The notes beneath the pieces were generated by a model, which saw only the letters and a list, made by a program, of their open reading frames with translations, ran no database searches and was not told where the DNA came from. From Streptomyces sp. CB01635 (lineage in GTDB: Bacteria > Actinomycetota > Actinomycetes > Streptomycetales > Streptomycetaceae): a DNA stretch of 64,000 nt. The position numbers and the translations under genes were made by a program. Numbering within the stretch: position 1 is the stretch's first letter; each line of letters opens with the position of its first letter. Location: the NCBI RefSeq assembly GCF_002803065.1, contig NZ_NNBL01000006.1, forward strand, positions 1-64,000. The letters are read 5' to 3'. Shown here one piece after another: positions 7,810-16,520 of the stretch.

Positions 7810-8766
7810 GTGACCATGCCCACTGCACCCGCACCCGCATTCGCCGACGCGGTCGCTTCGGACCGTTCGCTGCGTCGCTTCCTTCACGGGCTGCCCGGGG
7901 TCGACACGGTCGGCCTGGAGGCTCGCGCCGCGTCCCTAGGCACGCGGTCGATCAAGACCACGGCCAAGGCGTACGCCATCGACCTGGCGATCTCGATGAT
8001 CGACCTGACGACCCTCGAAGGCGCCGACACAGCCGGCAAGGTCCGCGCGCTCGGCGCGAAGGCCGTGCACCCGGACCCCACCGACCGTACGACTCCCCGC
8101 ACAGCCGCCGTCTGTGTCTATCCGGACATGGTGGCGACGGCCAAGGAGGCCGTGGCCGGGAGTGACGTGAAGGTCGCCTCCGTGGCCACCGCGTTCCCGG
8201 CGGGCCGCGCCGCCCTGGAGGTGAAGCTCGGGGACGTCCGCGAGGCGGTCGCCGCCGGCGCGGACGAGATCGACATGGTCATCGACCGCGGAGCGTTCCT
8301 CGCGGGCCACTACCTGAAGGTGTACGAGGAGATCGTCGCCGTGAAGGAGGCCTCGGGCGCCGCACGCCTGAAGGTCATCTTCGAGACGGGCGAGCTGTCG
8401 ACGTACGACAACATCCGGCGAGCGAGCTGGCTGGGCATGATGGCCGGGGCGGACTTCATCAAGACGTCGACCGGCAAGGTCGGGGTGAACGCCACCCCGG
8501 CCAACACACTGCTCATGCTGGAGGCGGTACGTGACTTCCGCGCCCAGACGGGCGTACAGGTAGGCGTGAAGCCCGCCGGAGGCATCCGGACGACCAAGGA
8601 CGCGCTCAAGTTCCTCGTGCTGGTCAACGAGACCGCCGGCAGCGACTGGCTGGACAACCACTGGTTCCGCTTCGGCGCTTCGAGCCTGCTCAACGACCTG
8701 TTGATGCAGCGTCAGAAGTTGAGCACCGGCCGCTACTCCGGCCCCGACTACGTGACGGTGGACTGA
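7810..8766 (+). CDS. deoC: Deoxyribose-phosphate aldolase
   Basis: 318 residues from a GTG (an ATG two codons later is an alternative). It cleaves 2-deoxyribose-5-phosphate to acetaldehyde and glyceraldehyde-3-phosphate. The class I aldolase barrel is evident: EIDMVIDRGAFL with a catalytic Asp, ADFIKTSTGK with the Schiff-base lysine, and VGVKPAGGIRT with the second catalytic lysine. It is longer than the roughly 220-260-residue short enzymes because of N-terminal and C-terminal extensions, as in the long actinobacterial/animal type. The aldehyde dehydrogenase gene starts 3 bases after the stop, so the two are co-transcribed and translationally coupled. This links acetaldehyde production to its removal. 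Confidence 0.95.
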   Translation: MTMPTAPAPAFADAVASDRSLRRFLHGLPGVDTVGLEARAASLGTRSIKTTAKAYAIDLAISMIDLTTLEGADTAGKVRALGAKAVHPDPTDRTTPRTAAVCVYPDMVATAKEAVAGSDVKVASVATAFPAGRAALEVKLGDVREAVAAGADEIDMVIDRGAFLAGHYLKVYEEIVAVKEASGAARLKVIFETGELSTYDNIRRASWLGMMAGADFIKTSTGKVGVNATPANTLLMLEAVRDFRAQTGVQVGVKPAGGIRTTKDALKFLVLVNETAGSDWLDNHWFRFGASSLLNDLLMQRQKLSTGRYSGPDYVTVD

Positions 8767-8769
8767 CCC

Positions 8770-10221
8770 ATGACGTTCGAGTACGCACCCGCACCGGAGT
8801 CCCGCTCCGTCGTCGACATCGCCCCCAGCTACGGCCTGTTCATCGACGGCGAGTTCGCCGAGGCGGCCGACGGCAAGGTCTTCAAGACGGTGAGCCCGTC
8901 GACGGAGGAGGTCCTCTCCGAGATCGCCCAGGCGGGCGAGGCGGACGTGGACCGCGCGGTGAAGGCCGCCCGCAAGGCGTTCGAGAAGTGGTCGGCGCTG
9001 CCGGGCGCGGAGCGCGCGAAGTACCTGTTCCGGATCGCGCGGATCATCCAGGAGCGCAGCCGCGAGCTCGCGGTCCTGGAGACGCTGGACAACGGCAAGC
9101 CGATCAAGGAGACGCGCGACGCGGACCTCCCCCTGGTGGCGGCGCACTTCTTCTACTACGCGGGCTGGGCGGACAAGCTCGGCCACGCGGGCTTCGGCCC
9201 GAACCCGGCGCCGCTGGGCGTCGCGGGCCAGGTCATCCCGTGGAACTTCCCGCTGCTGATGCTGGCGTGGAAGATCGCCCCGGCGCTGGCGACGGGCAAC
9301 ACGGTCGTCCTGAAGCCGGCCGAGACGACCCCCCTGTCCGCCCTGTTCTTCGCGGACATCTGCCGCCAGGCGGGCCTGCCCAAGGGCGTGGTGAACATCC
9401 TCCCGGGCTACGGAGACGCGGGCGCGGCCCTCACGGCACACCCCGACGTGAACAAGGTCGCCTTCACCGGCTCGACGGCAGTCGGCAAGGCGATCGCCCG
9501 GCAGGTGGCCGGCACGGACAAGAAGGTCACGCTCGAACTGGGCGGCAAGGGCGCGAACATCGTCTTCGACGACGCGCCCATCGACCAGGCGGTCGAGGGC
9601 ATCGTCACGGGCATCTTCTTCAACCAGGGCCAGGTGTGCTGCGCGGGCTCGCGCCTCCTGGTCCAGGAGTCGGTGGCCGACGAGGTGCTGGACGCGCTGA
9701 AGCGCCGCCTCACCACCCTCCGCCTGGGCGACCCCCTGGACAAGAACACCGACATCGGCGCGATCAACTCCGCGGAGCAGCTCGCGAGGATCAAGACGCT
9801 CGCGGACACGGGCGAGGCCGAGGGCGCGGAGCGCTGGTCGGCGCCGTGCGAACTCCCGGACAGCGGCTACTGGTTCGCGCCCACGCTGTTCACGAACGTC
9901 ACGCAGGCGCACACGATCGCGCGGGACGAGATCTTCGGCCCGGTGCTGTCCGTCCTCACGTTCCGCACTCCGGAGGAGGCGGTGGCGAAGGCGAACAACA
10001 CGCAGTACGGGCTCTCGGCCGGCATCTGGACGGAGAAGGGCTCGCGCATCCTCTCGGTCGCGAACAAGCTCCGGGCGGGCGTCGTCTGGGCCAACACGTT
10101 CAACAAGTTCGACCCGACCTCGCCGTTCGGCGGCTACAAGGAGTCGGGGCACGGCCGCGAGGGCGGCCGCCACGGCCTGGAGGCATACCTCGCCCCGTCG
10201 AGCCCGGAGGGCACGCGATAA
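8770..10221 (+). CDS. NAD(P)-dependent aldehyde dehydrogenase (active)
   Basis: 483 residues. It carries the full catalytic set: oxyanion asparagine in VIPWNFPLL, general-base glutamate in TLELGGKGANIVF, nucleophile Cys290 in NQGQVCCAGS, and EIFGPVLSV near the C-terminus. Given its coupling to deoC, the likely job is oxidising acetaldehyde from deoxyribose breakdown to acetate. The TAA at 10219-10221 is immediately followed by the ATG of a second dehydrogenase-like gene with no spacer. The pair resembles a split ALDH16, the family in which an active and a dead ALDH module are fused. That relationship is inference. Confidence 0.92.
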   Translation: MTFEYAPAPESRSVVDIAPSYGLFIDGEFAEAADGKVFKTVSPSTEEVLSEIAQAGEADVDRAVKAARKAFEKWSALPGAERAKYLFRIARIIQERSRELAVLETLDNGKPIKETRDADLPLVAAHFFYYAGWADKLGHAGFGPNPAPLGVAGQVIPWNFPLLMLAWKIAPALATGNTVVLKPAETTPLSALFFADICRQAGLPKGVVNILPGYGDAGAALTAHPDVNKVAFTGSTAVGKAIARQVAGTDKKVTLELGGKGANIVFDDAPIDQAVEGIVTGIFFNQGQVCCAGSRLLVQESVADEVLDALKRRLTTLRLGDPLDKNTDIGAINSAEQLARIKTLADTGEAEGAERWSAPCELPDSGYWFAPTLFTNVTQAHTIARDEIFGPVLSVLTFRTPEEAVAKANNTQYGLSAGIWTEKGSRILSVANKLRAGVVWANTFNKFDPTSPFGGYKESGHGREGGRHGLEAYLAPSSPEGTR

Positions 10222-11118
10222 ATGAGCACTGTTGAGCGACTCACAGTCCTGAAGACCTACAAGCTGTACGTGGGCGGGAAGTTCCCGCGTTCCGAGAGCG
10301 GCCGGGTGTACGAGGTGTCGGACTCGAAGGACAAGTGGCTGGCCAACGCCCCGCTGTCGTCCCGCAAGGACGCGCGTGACGCGGTAGTGGCGGCGCGCAA
10401 GGCGTTCGGCGGCTGGGCGGGCGCGACGGCGTACAACCGCGGGCAGGTGCTCTACCGCGTGGCGGAGATGCTGGAGGGCCGCCGCGACCAGTTCGTGCAG
10501 GAGGTGGCGGACGCCGAGGGCCTTTCGAAGTCGAAGGCGGCGGCGGTCGTGGACGCGGCGGTCGACAGGTGGGTCTGGTACGCGGGCTGGACGGACAAGA
10601 TCGGCCAGGTCGTGGGCGGGGCGAACCCGGTCGCGGGCCCGTTCTTCAACCTGTCCACGCCCGAGCCGACCGGAGTGGTGGCCGTGCTGGCCCCGCAGAA
10701 GTCGTCGTTCCTGGGCCTGGTCTCGGTGATCGCCCCGGTGATCGCGACGGGCAACACGGCCGTGGTGATCGCGAGCGAGACGTCCCCGCTGCCGGCGCTG
10801 TCGCTCGGCGAGGTGCTCGCCACGTCCGACGTGCCGGGCGGCGTGGTGAACGTGCTGTCCGGCAGGACGTCGGAGATCGCTCCGACGCTGGCCGCGCACC
10901 AGGACGTGAACGCGATCGACCTGACGGGCGCGGACACCGACCTGGCCCGTGACCTGGAGATCGCGGCGGCGGACAACCTGAAGCGCGTGCGCCGTCCCCA
11001 GACTGTGGACACGGACTGGACGACGGACCCGGGCACGGACAGGCTCACATCGTTCCTGGAAACGAAGACGGTGTGGCACCCGACGGGTTCGCTTGGCGCA
11101 TCGGGCTCTTCGTACTAG
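10222..11118 (+). CDS. Aldehyde dehydrogenase-like pseudoenzyme, truncated
   Basis: 298 residues (MSTVERLTVLKTYKLYVGG). It aligns with the N-terminal cofactor-binding half of aldehyde dehydrogenases: YNRGQVLYRVAEMLEGR, WYAGWTDKIGQV, PVIATGNTAVVIASE, GGVVNVLSG. The sequence stops where the catalytic domain should begin. There is no catalytic cysteine, no LELGGK glutamate motif, and the PWNFP oxyanion segment reads APQKSS. It therefore cannot be an active dehydrogenase by itself. Its clean ends, start abutting the active paralogue, and undegraded codon use suggest a maintained non-catalytic partner rather than debris. Confidence 0.82.
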   Translation: MSTVERLTVLKTYKLYVGGKFPRSESGRVYEVSDSKDKWLANAPLSSRKDARDAVVAARKAFGGWAGATAYNRGQVLYRVAEMLEGRRDQFVQEVADAEGLSKSKAAAVVDAAVDRWVWYAGWTDKIGQVVGGANPVAGPFFNLSTPEPTGVVAVLAPQKSSFLGLVSVIAPVIATGNTAVVIASETSPLPALSLGEVLATSDVPGGVVNVLSGRTSEIAPTLAAHQDVNAIDLTGADTDLARDLEIAAADNLKRVRRPQTVDTDWTTDPGTDRLTSFLETKTVWHPTGSLGASGSSY

Positions 11119-11152
11119 GCCCGAGCCAGAACCCGAGGCCCGACCCGAACCC

Positions 11153-11192
11153 GAAGCCCCGCCCCTCCTCCGTCCAGGAGGGGCGGGGCTTC
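11153..11192 (+). terminator. Terminator of the deoC-aldehyde dehydrogenase operon
   Basis: A 17-bp perfect stem (11153-11169 with 11176-11192), 6-base loop, followed by TCGTC. Confidence 0.85.
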
Positions 11193-11234
11193 GTCATGCC
11201 CCACCGCCCCACAGCGCACGGATCCGCACACGGA

Positions 11235-11969
11235 TCAGACCCCGAGCCGCGCGGCGATCCCGTCGAGGATGCAGTCGAGGCCGAGGTCGAACTCCCAGGT
11301 GGGGTCGTCCTTGTGGGCGGCGCCGAGCCCGTAACGCTGATAGTTCGGGTAACGGCCCGTGTCCATCAGGTAGTTCATCTGCGGGGCGAGCGCCTGCCGG
11401 GTCTCGGCGCCGCTGGACCACCCGTGCCGCTCCTTGTACTCGCGCAGGGCGAGTTCGGACTGGGTCGCGCCATGGACGTAGGAGCTGACGGTGCGGAACG
11501 CGGCCATCATCGAGTCGGCGTCAAGACCGGTCGTCGCGAGTACCTCCAGCTGCCGCTCGGCCACGGCCATCCGGGCCGGGGTGAGGGAGATGAGCGGCGT
11601 GGGCACCTGCCCCATCCAGGGGTGACGCAGCATCAGTTCCCGTGTCTGCACGGCGAAGGACCGCAGCACCTCGCGCCAGCCGGCCACCTCCGGGGGCACG
11701 GAGAGCTCGGCCGAGACGCGGTCGGTCATGAGCGCCCAGAGGTCGTCCTTGCCGGACACGTGCCGGTACGCGGCCATGGGTGCGACGCCGAGCTGCGTGG
11801 CGAGGCGGCGCATGGTGACGGCCGCGGCGCCCTCGGCGTCGGCGATCTCGACCGCGGCGGCGGCGATCCGCTCCAGGGTCAGAGTGGCGCGGGCGGGCGC
11901 GGGCCGTTCGAGCCGCTCCCACAGCGAGGGCTCCACCAGACCCTCGTCACCCTTCTTCTGCGCGGCCAC
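11235..11969 (-). CDS. TetR-family repressor of the adjacent efflux module
   Basis: 244 residues, GTG start. The DNA-binding domain at about residues 30-80 contains VTMRRLATQLGVAPMAAYRHVSGKDDLW. The C-terminal domain is of the tetracycline-repressor-like type (RELMLRHPWMGQVPTP). It is divergent from a flavin reductase and an MFS exporter gene across a 121-bp region rich in inverted repeats. This is the standard arrangement for a repressor controlling both itself and the exporter. The inducer is unknown. Confidence 0.85.
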   Translation of the reverse strand: MAAQKKGDEGLVEPSLWERLERPAPARATLTLERIAAAAVEIADAEGAAAVTMRRLATQLGVAPMAAYRHVSGKDDLWALMTDRVSAELSVPPEVAGWREVLRSFAVQTRELMLRHPWMGQVPTPLISLTPARMAVAERQLEVLATTGLDADSMMAAFRTVSSYVHGATQSELALREYKERHGWSSGAETRQALAPQMNYLMDTGRYPNYQRYGLGAAHKDDPTWEFDLGLDCILDGIAARLGV

Positions 11970-12002
11970 GGTGCGGCCCCTCCCTGCTCTCCCACGATGA
12001 CG

Positions 12003-12073
12003 TGTACAGCGTATCCCCAGTAGACGCCGTACACATGGATGTGTACGTTGTACTCACATCGATACACCGTACA
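12003..12073. promoter_or_regulatory. TetR operator region with nested palindromes
   Basis: A GTACACAT-GG-ATGTGTAC palindrome occupies 12029-12046. Around it, TGTACAGCGTATC (12003-12015) and GATACACCGTACA (12061-12073) form an outer inverted repeat matching at 11 of 13 positions. A further GTACAC half-site follows. The positions overlap the promoters of both divergent genes. Confidence 0.65.
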
Positions 12074-12090
12074 CATCCAGGGGGTTCACC

Positions 12091-12678
12091 GTGTCCACTC
12101 CGCTCCACGTCGCCGTACTGGTCGGCAGCACTCGAGAGGGCCGCTTCGCGCCGGTCGTCACCAAGTGGCTGGCCGGCCGGCTCGCCGAGCACGGTGACAT
12201 GACCGCCGATGTCGTCGACCTCGCCGAGACGCCGCTGCCCACCGTCCTCCCGGCGTTCGGCCAGGAGCTGCCGCAGGACAGCAAGGAGCTGCTCGCCGCC
12301 GTCTCGCCGCGCCTGGCCGCGGCCGACGCGTTCGTCTTCGTCACGCCGGAGTACAACCACAGCTTCCCGGCGTCCCTGAAGAACGCCGTCGACTGGCACA
12401 ACGAGCAGTGGCACGCGAAGCCGATCGCGTTCGTCTCGTACGGCGGCCTGTCGGGCGGCCTGCGCGCGGTGGAGCAACTGCGCGCCGTGATGCCCGAGTT
12501 GAACGCCATGACGATCCGGAACACGGTCAGTTTCCACAACGCGTGGGCCGAGTTCGACGCCTCGGGCGAGCACGCGGACCCGGCGGTCGAGGCCGCGGCG
12601 AAGGCGATGCTCGACCAGCTGGCGTGGTGGGCGCACGCCCTGCGGGACGCCAGGTCGGTACGCCCGTACGCGGCTTGA
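12091..12678 (+). CDS. NADPH-dependent FMN reductase
   Basis: 195 residues, GTG start, no strong Shine-Dalgarno. Flavodoxin-like fold: the phosphate loop is GSTREGR at residues 12-18, and FVTPEYNHSFPASLKNAVDW is the hallmark FMN/substrate segment of the SsuE/ArsH/YieF-type reductases. It reduces FMN or quinones with NAD(P)H in the cytoplasm. It sits 34 bases ahead of an MFS exporter gene and faces the TetR gene, so it probably belongs to a drug/quinone stress module. Confidence 0.85.
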   Translation: MSTPLHVAVLVGSTREGRFAPVVTKWLAGRLAEHGDMTADVVDLAETPLPTVLPAFGQELPQDSKELLAAVSPRLAAADAFVFVTPEYNHSFPASLKNAVDWHNEQWHAKPIAFVSYGGLSGGLRAVEQLRAVMPELNAMTIRNTVSFHNAWAEFDASGEHADPAVEAAAKAMLDQLAWWAHALRDARSVRPYAA

Positions 12679-12712
12679 GACACCTACATCCGGACGGAAC
12701 CAGGGGGAGCCG

Positions 12713-14275
12713 ATGAACCAGCGCACGAAGGAAGCCGCACAAGCCGCACAACAGAGCCCGCCGAAGACCCCGACGACGTCGCCGGATACGACCCCGCCGA
12801 ATGAGCCACCCTCCCGCCTGGTCGTCCTCGGCCTGCTGCTGGGCATCGTGCTCGCCACCCTCGACGGCACCATCGTCGGCACCGCCCTGCCGACGATCGT
12901 CGGAGACCTGGGCGGCCTCGACCACCTCTCATGGGTCCTCACGGCCTATCTGCTGACCACCGCGGTCTCGACCCCGATCTGGGGAAAGTTCGGGGACCTG
13001 TACGGACGCAAGGGCAGCTACCTCGCCTCCGTCGGCGTCTTCCTGACCGGCTCCGTCCTGTGCGGACTCGCCCAGGACATGGGCCAGTTGATCGCCTTCA
13101 GGGCGGTGCAGGGGGTCGGCGCGGGCGGCCTCTTCGTGGGCGCCCTCTCCCTCATCGGCACACTCCTGACCCCGGCGGAGGCCGGCCGCTCCCAGTCCAT
13201 GATCGGCGTGCTGATGCCCGCGGCCCTGATCGGCGGCCCGCTCCTCGGCGGCTTCCTCACCGACCAGCTCGACTGGCGCTGGGTGTTCTACGTCAACGTG
13301 CCGGTCGGCGCTGCGGCGCTCGCGATCGTCGGACTCGGCGTGCGCGTGCACGCCCCGCGCGTCAAGGCGCGGATCGACGTCGCGGGAGCGGCCCTGCTGA
13401 CCGCGGCGATCCTGTCCCTGACGCTGCTCGCGAGCTGGGGCGGTACGACGTACGGCTGGCCGTCGCCGCAGATCATCGGCCTCGCGCTGGTCTCGGCGGG
13501 CGCGCTCGCCGCGTTCGTACGCGTGGAGCGGCGGGCCGCCGAGCCGGTGATCCCGCCCCGCCTCTTCGCCGACCGCAACTTCACGCTCGCGCAGATCCTG
13601 AGTTTCGTGACCGGCGCCGCGATGATGGCGACGGCCGGCTACCTGCCGCAGTACATGCAGTTCGTGCAGAACATGTCGTCGACGGCCAGCGGGCTGCTGC
13701 TGCTCCCGCTGATGCTGGGCATGATGGGGGCGCAGCTGGCGATCGGTCGGCGGGTCACCAACGGGGGCCGCTACCGCGCGTATCCGATCATCGGCGGCGC
13801 GCTCGCCACGGCGGGCGCCCTGGCCCTGTTGACGCTCGGCGTCGGCACGCCGGCCGGCCTGGCCTCGGGCGTGACGTTCGTCCTCGGCCTCGGCGTCGGC
13901 TGCCTGATGCAGCCGTCGATGCTCATCACGATGAACAGCGCCGAGCCCCGCGACATGGGCGCCGCCAGCGGCACCACGACCCTGCTGCGCACGGTCGGCG
14001 GCTCACTGGGCGTCGCGGTGCTCGGCTCCGTCTACGCGAGCCGCATGTCCGCCGAGCTCACCGACCGCCTCGGCTCCGACGGAGCGCACCTCACCGGCGG
14101 CTCCCTCACCCCCGCCCTCCTACGGGACCTCCCGGCCTCCGCACAGGACGCCGTCCGCACGGCAGTGACCGGCGGCCTGCACGGTGTGGCCCTGGGCACG
14201 GCCGCCCTGTGCGCGGTCACGTTCGCCGCGGCCTGGCTGATCCGCGAGGTCCCCCTGCGGACGAAGGCGTCCTAG
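12713..14275 (+). CDS. MFS drug transporter, DHA2 (EmrB/QacA, 14-helix) family
   Basis: 520 residues, ATG preceded by AGGGGGAG. A disordered, polar N-terminus of about 35 residues precedes 14 predicted membrane helices. Family motifs: LDGTIVGTALPTI (motif D1), WGKFGDLYGRKGSY (motif A), and GVGAGGLFVGALSLIGTLLTP with GGPLLGGFL (motif C of antiporters). It exports drugs by proton antiport. The TAG overlaps by four bases (14272-14275) the stop of the convergent secreted-protein gene. Confidence 0.9.
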   Translation: MNQRTKEAAQAAQQSPPKTPTTSPDTTPPNEPPSRLVVLGLLLGIVLATLDGTIVGTALPTIVGDLGGLDHLSWVLTAYLLTTAVSTPIWGKFGDLYGRKGSYLASVGVFLTGSVLCGLAQDMGQLIAFRAVQGVGAGGLFVGALSLIGTLLTPAEAGRSQSMIGVLMPAALIGGPLLGGFLTDQLDWRWVFYVNVPVGAAALAIVGLGVRVHAPRVKARIDVAGAALLTAAILSLTLLASWGGTTYGWPSPQIIGLALVSAGALAAFVRVERRAAEPVIPPRLFADRNFTLAQILSFVTGAAMMATAGYLPQYMQFVQNMSSTASGLLLLPLMLGMMGAQLAIGRRVTNGGRYRAYPIIGGALATAGALALLTLGVGTPAGLASGVTFVLGLGVGCLMQPSMLITMNSAEPRDMGAASGTTTLLRTVGGSLGVAVLGSVYASRMSAELTDRLGSDGAHLTGGSLTPALLRDLPASAQDAVRTAVTGGLHGVALGTAALCAVTFAAAWLIREVPLRTKAS

Positions 14276-14688
14276 CCGGGCAGCAGAGAGGCGGCCGCTC
14301 CCACCAGCGGGAGGTCGGCGAGGGCGCCGCCCTTGGCCAGGGGGCCGGTCGCGACGGCCGTGGTCACGGGCTTGAAGTCGGCGACCTGGGTGCCGACCGC
14401 GTTGTCGAGCGGATCGACCCCGGTACCGGAGAGCGGGTTGAGCTTCAGGTGCTTGACCGGGGCGAGACCCCCGCTCGCAGCGCTCCCGAGCGCCCCCGTC
14501 ACCGCTCCCCCGGCCGCAGCGGTGTCGAGGTCGCCGACCGGCGAGGCGAGAGGCGTGGCGGCGGGCTCCGCCGCACCGGCGCTCACCGCACCCCCGCCGA
14601 GCGCCGCCCCCGCGGCGGTGAGGGTGAGCCCCGCGCGCAGCAGCGCCCGCTGGGCCGCCGAGGACTTCTTCGCTGAGTGTCGTGCCAT
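14272..14688 (-). CDS. Small secreted protein, Ala/Gly/Leu-rich
   Basis: 138 residues from the ATG at 14688 (MARHSAKKSSAAQRALL). The signal peptide has a basic N-region, a hydrophobic alanine/glycine core and an AGA/AEP cleavage region near residue 40. The mature part is low-complexity with repeated Leu-Pro and Gly-Gly motifs (DLPLVGAAASLLPG at the end). It has no cysteines and no recognisable domain. A second protein of the same style is encoded at 20561-20905. Such proteins are often mislabelled ATP-binding in Streptomyces genomes; I see no nucleotide-binding motif. Confidence 0.7.
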   Translation of the reverse strand: MARHSAKKSSAAQRALLRAGLTLTAAGAALGGGAVSAGAAEPAATPLASPVGDLDTAAAGGAVTGALGSAASGGLAPVKHLKLNPLSGTGVDPLDNAVGTQVADFKPVTTAVATGPLAKGGALADLPLVGAAASLLPG

Positions 14689-14843
14689 GAAGTGCCGCCC
14701 GTTTCCGGTACCGGCGGCCGGTTGCCCCGCCGCCGCAGATCGAGTAATCGTGAGCGTACGCAGAGTAGTTGAGGCGTGGCTGTGCCACAAAGGCCGACCC
14801 GCGGGGTCCACCGGGGGCGGAGGATGCAGCACACTGGTGTCTC

Positions 14844-15479
14844 GTGAGTTCTCATCCCCCGATACCGACCCGGGTCGTCCTGCTGGCAGGTCCTTCCGGC
14901 TCCGGCAAGTCGTCGTTCGCGTCCCGCTCCGGACTTCCCGTGCTGTGCCTGGACGACTTCTACAAGGAGGCCGACGACCCGACGCTGCCGCAGGTGCCGG
15001 GCAGCTCGGACATCGACTGGGACTCGCCCCGCTCCTGGGACACGGAGACGGCCGTTACCGCGATCGCGGAGCTGTGCCGCACGGGCCGCACCCGCATTCC
15101 CGTCTACGACATCGCGACCAGCTCACGGGTGGGCGAGGAGACGCTCGACATCGAGCGCACGCCCCTATTCATCGCGGAGGGCATTTTCGCCGCGGACATC
15201 GTGGAGCGCTGCCGGGACCTCGGGCTGCTGGCCGACGCGCTGTGCCTGCGCGGCCGCCCGTCCACGACGTTCCGCCGCCGGCTGCTGCGGGACCTCAGGG
15301 AAGGCCGCAAGTCCGTGCCGTTCCTGCTGCGCCGCGGCTGGCGCCTGATGCGCGCGGAGCGCGGCATCGTGGCCCGCCAGACGGCGCTCGGCGCGCACGC
15401 GTGCGGCAAGGAAGAAGCCCTCGGCCGCCTGGCCGCGGCCGCCGCGGGCCGGTGCGTGAAGGCCCGCGCCCAGGCGTGA
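14844..15479 (+). CDS. Uridine kinase-like P-loop kinase
   Basis: 211 residues from a GTG (MSSHPPIPTRVVLLAGPSGSG). Walker A is GPSGSGKSS at about residues 17-25. LCLDDFYKEADDPTLP matches the uridine-kinase/phosphoribulokinase substrate segment, and PLFIAEGIFAADIV the second catalytic strand. The lid carries RRRLLRDLREGRK. It would phosphorylate uridine/cytidine or another small substrate with ATP. It is monocistronic and followed by a terminator. No nucleoside-regulon palindrome precedes it, so it may not belong to that regulon. Confidence 0.8.
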   Translation: MSSHPPIPTRVVLLAGPSGSGKSSFASRSGLPVLCLDDFYKEADDPTLPQVPGSSDIDWDSPRSWDTETAVTAIAELCRTGRTRIPVYDIATSSRVGEETLDIERTPLFIAEGIFAADIVERCRDLGLLADALCLRGRPSTTFRRRLLRDLREGRKSVPFLLRRGWRLMRAERGIVARQTALGAHACGKEEALGRLAAAAAGRCVKARAQA

Positions 15480-15506
15480 GCGCCCCGCAGACCCCGTACA
15501 CATGAA

Positions 15507-15545
15507 AGCGGGACCGGAGAGACCCCCCGGCCCTCCGGTCCCGCT
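15507..15545 (+). terminator. Terminator after the kinase gene
   Basis: 13-bp stem AGCGGGACCGGAG (15507-15519) with 15533-15545. It extends a little further through GAA/TTC and can also serve the convergent sigQ. Confidence 0.75.
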
Positions 15546-15638
15546 TCATTCCCCCGTGAAGATCCCCCGTGATCCCCCCGGTACCGCTCCCCCGTACAAC
15601 CGTCGCGTCCCCCCGGAGCGACGGCCCGCCCCCAGCCT

Positions 15639-16412
15639 TCAGGCCACCAGCTCGCCGAAGGACTCCTCCAGGTCACGGCCGAAGCTGAGGGCCTCGTCCT
15701 CGCGCAGCCGGCGCAGGGAGCGCCAGATGCTCGACTTCACCGTGCCGACACTGATGTCGAGGATGTCCGCGATCTCGGGGTCGGTACGACCCTCGTAGTA
15801 GCGCAGGACGAGCATCGTGCGCTGCAGTTCGGGGAGGCGGGCCAGGGCCTGCCAGAGAACCGCGCGCAGCTCCGTCCCGCGCATCGCGTCCGTGTCGCCC
15901 GCCGTCTCCGGCAGTTCCTCGGTCGGGTACTCGTTCAGCTTGCGGCGGCGCCACGCGCTGATGTGCAGATTGGTCATGGTGCGGCGGAGGTAGCCCCCGA
16001 CCGCCGCCTTGTCGCTGATCCTGTCCCAGGCGCGGTACGTCGAGAAGAGGGCGCTCTGGAGCAGGTCCTCGGCCTCGAAGCGGTCACCGGTCAGGTGGTA
16101 GGCGGTTGCGTACAGGGAGGCGCGGCGTTCCTGTACGTAGGCCGTGAACGCCGCTTCGGCATCTGCAGCCTCCGACAGGGACTTCTTCCGCTCCCCCGAT
16201 TCCTCCCCGTACGCGGCTCCCCCGTCGGATGCCGCCTGGTTCGCGTCAACCACCGTCATGTACGCGGTGTGCTGACGCCCGGTGCCGCGAGCGCACCCCC
16301 GCCCGCTCACGGCACCGGACAGCTCGTGCTTCCCGGAACCGGGACTCCGCACGAGAGCGTCATGAAGACGTGTGACAACTGCGCCAGTGGTGGTGCTGTG
16401 CAGCGTGTTCAT
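15639..16412 (-). CDS. sigQ: SigE-type ECF sigma factor SigQ
   Basis: 257 residues from the ATG at 16412 (MNTLHSTTTG), with a G-rich ribosome site 7 bases upstream. An N-terminal extension of about 80 residues precedes sigma region 2 (RFEAEDLLQSALFSTYRAWDRI) and region 4 (RTDPEIADILDISVGTVKSSIWRSLRRL). An internal ATG (MTVVDANQ) is a second possible start. It is divergent from afsQ1, exactly the sigQ-afsQ1-afsQ2 arrangement of S. coelicolor, where SigQ modulates antibiotic production. A consensus AfsQ1 box lies between the two, so transcription is probably AfsQ1-dependent. Confidence 0.88.
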   Translation of the reverse strand: MNTLHSTTTGAVVTRLHDALVRSPGSGKHELSGAVSGRGCARGTGRQHTAYMTVVDANQAASDGGAAYGEESGERKKSLSEAADAEAAFTAYVQERRASLYATAYHLTGDRFEAEDLLQSALFSTYRAWDRISDKAAVGGYLRRTMTNLHISAWRRRKLNEYPTEELPETAGDTDAMRGTELRAVLWQALARLPELQRTMLVLRYYEGRTDPEIADILDISVGTVKSSIWRSLRRLREDEALSFGRDLEESFGELVA

Positions 16413-16520
16413 CTCGCGCCCCCCGTCGTGGAGTCTCGGTTTCCCGTGGCTCGTAAGGACTTGCGTCCTTGCGATGTCCAAAAGCTTGCCCGGGCCACTT
16501 CATGACGGTGTCCGTCGACT

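Noticed and set aside
7936..11079. A 1047-residue minus-strand frame across deoC and the aldehyde dehydrogenases
   Set aside because: It is rich in Arg, Val and His with no domain, and lies wholly antisense to three well-supported genes.
10222..11118. Pseudogene label for the second aldehyde dehydrogenase
   Set aside because: The frame is intact, the start is exactly coupled to the upstream stop, and codon use is normal; a maintained non-catalytic protein is more likely.
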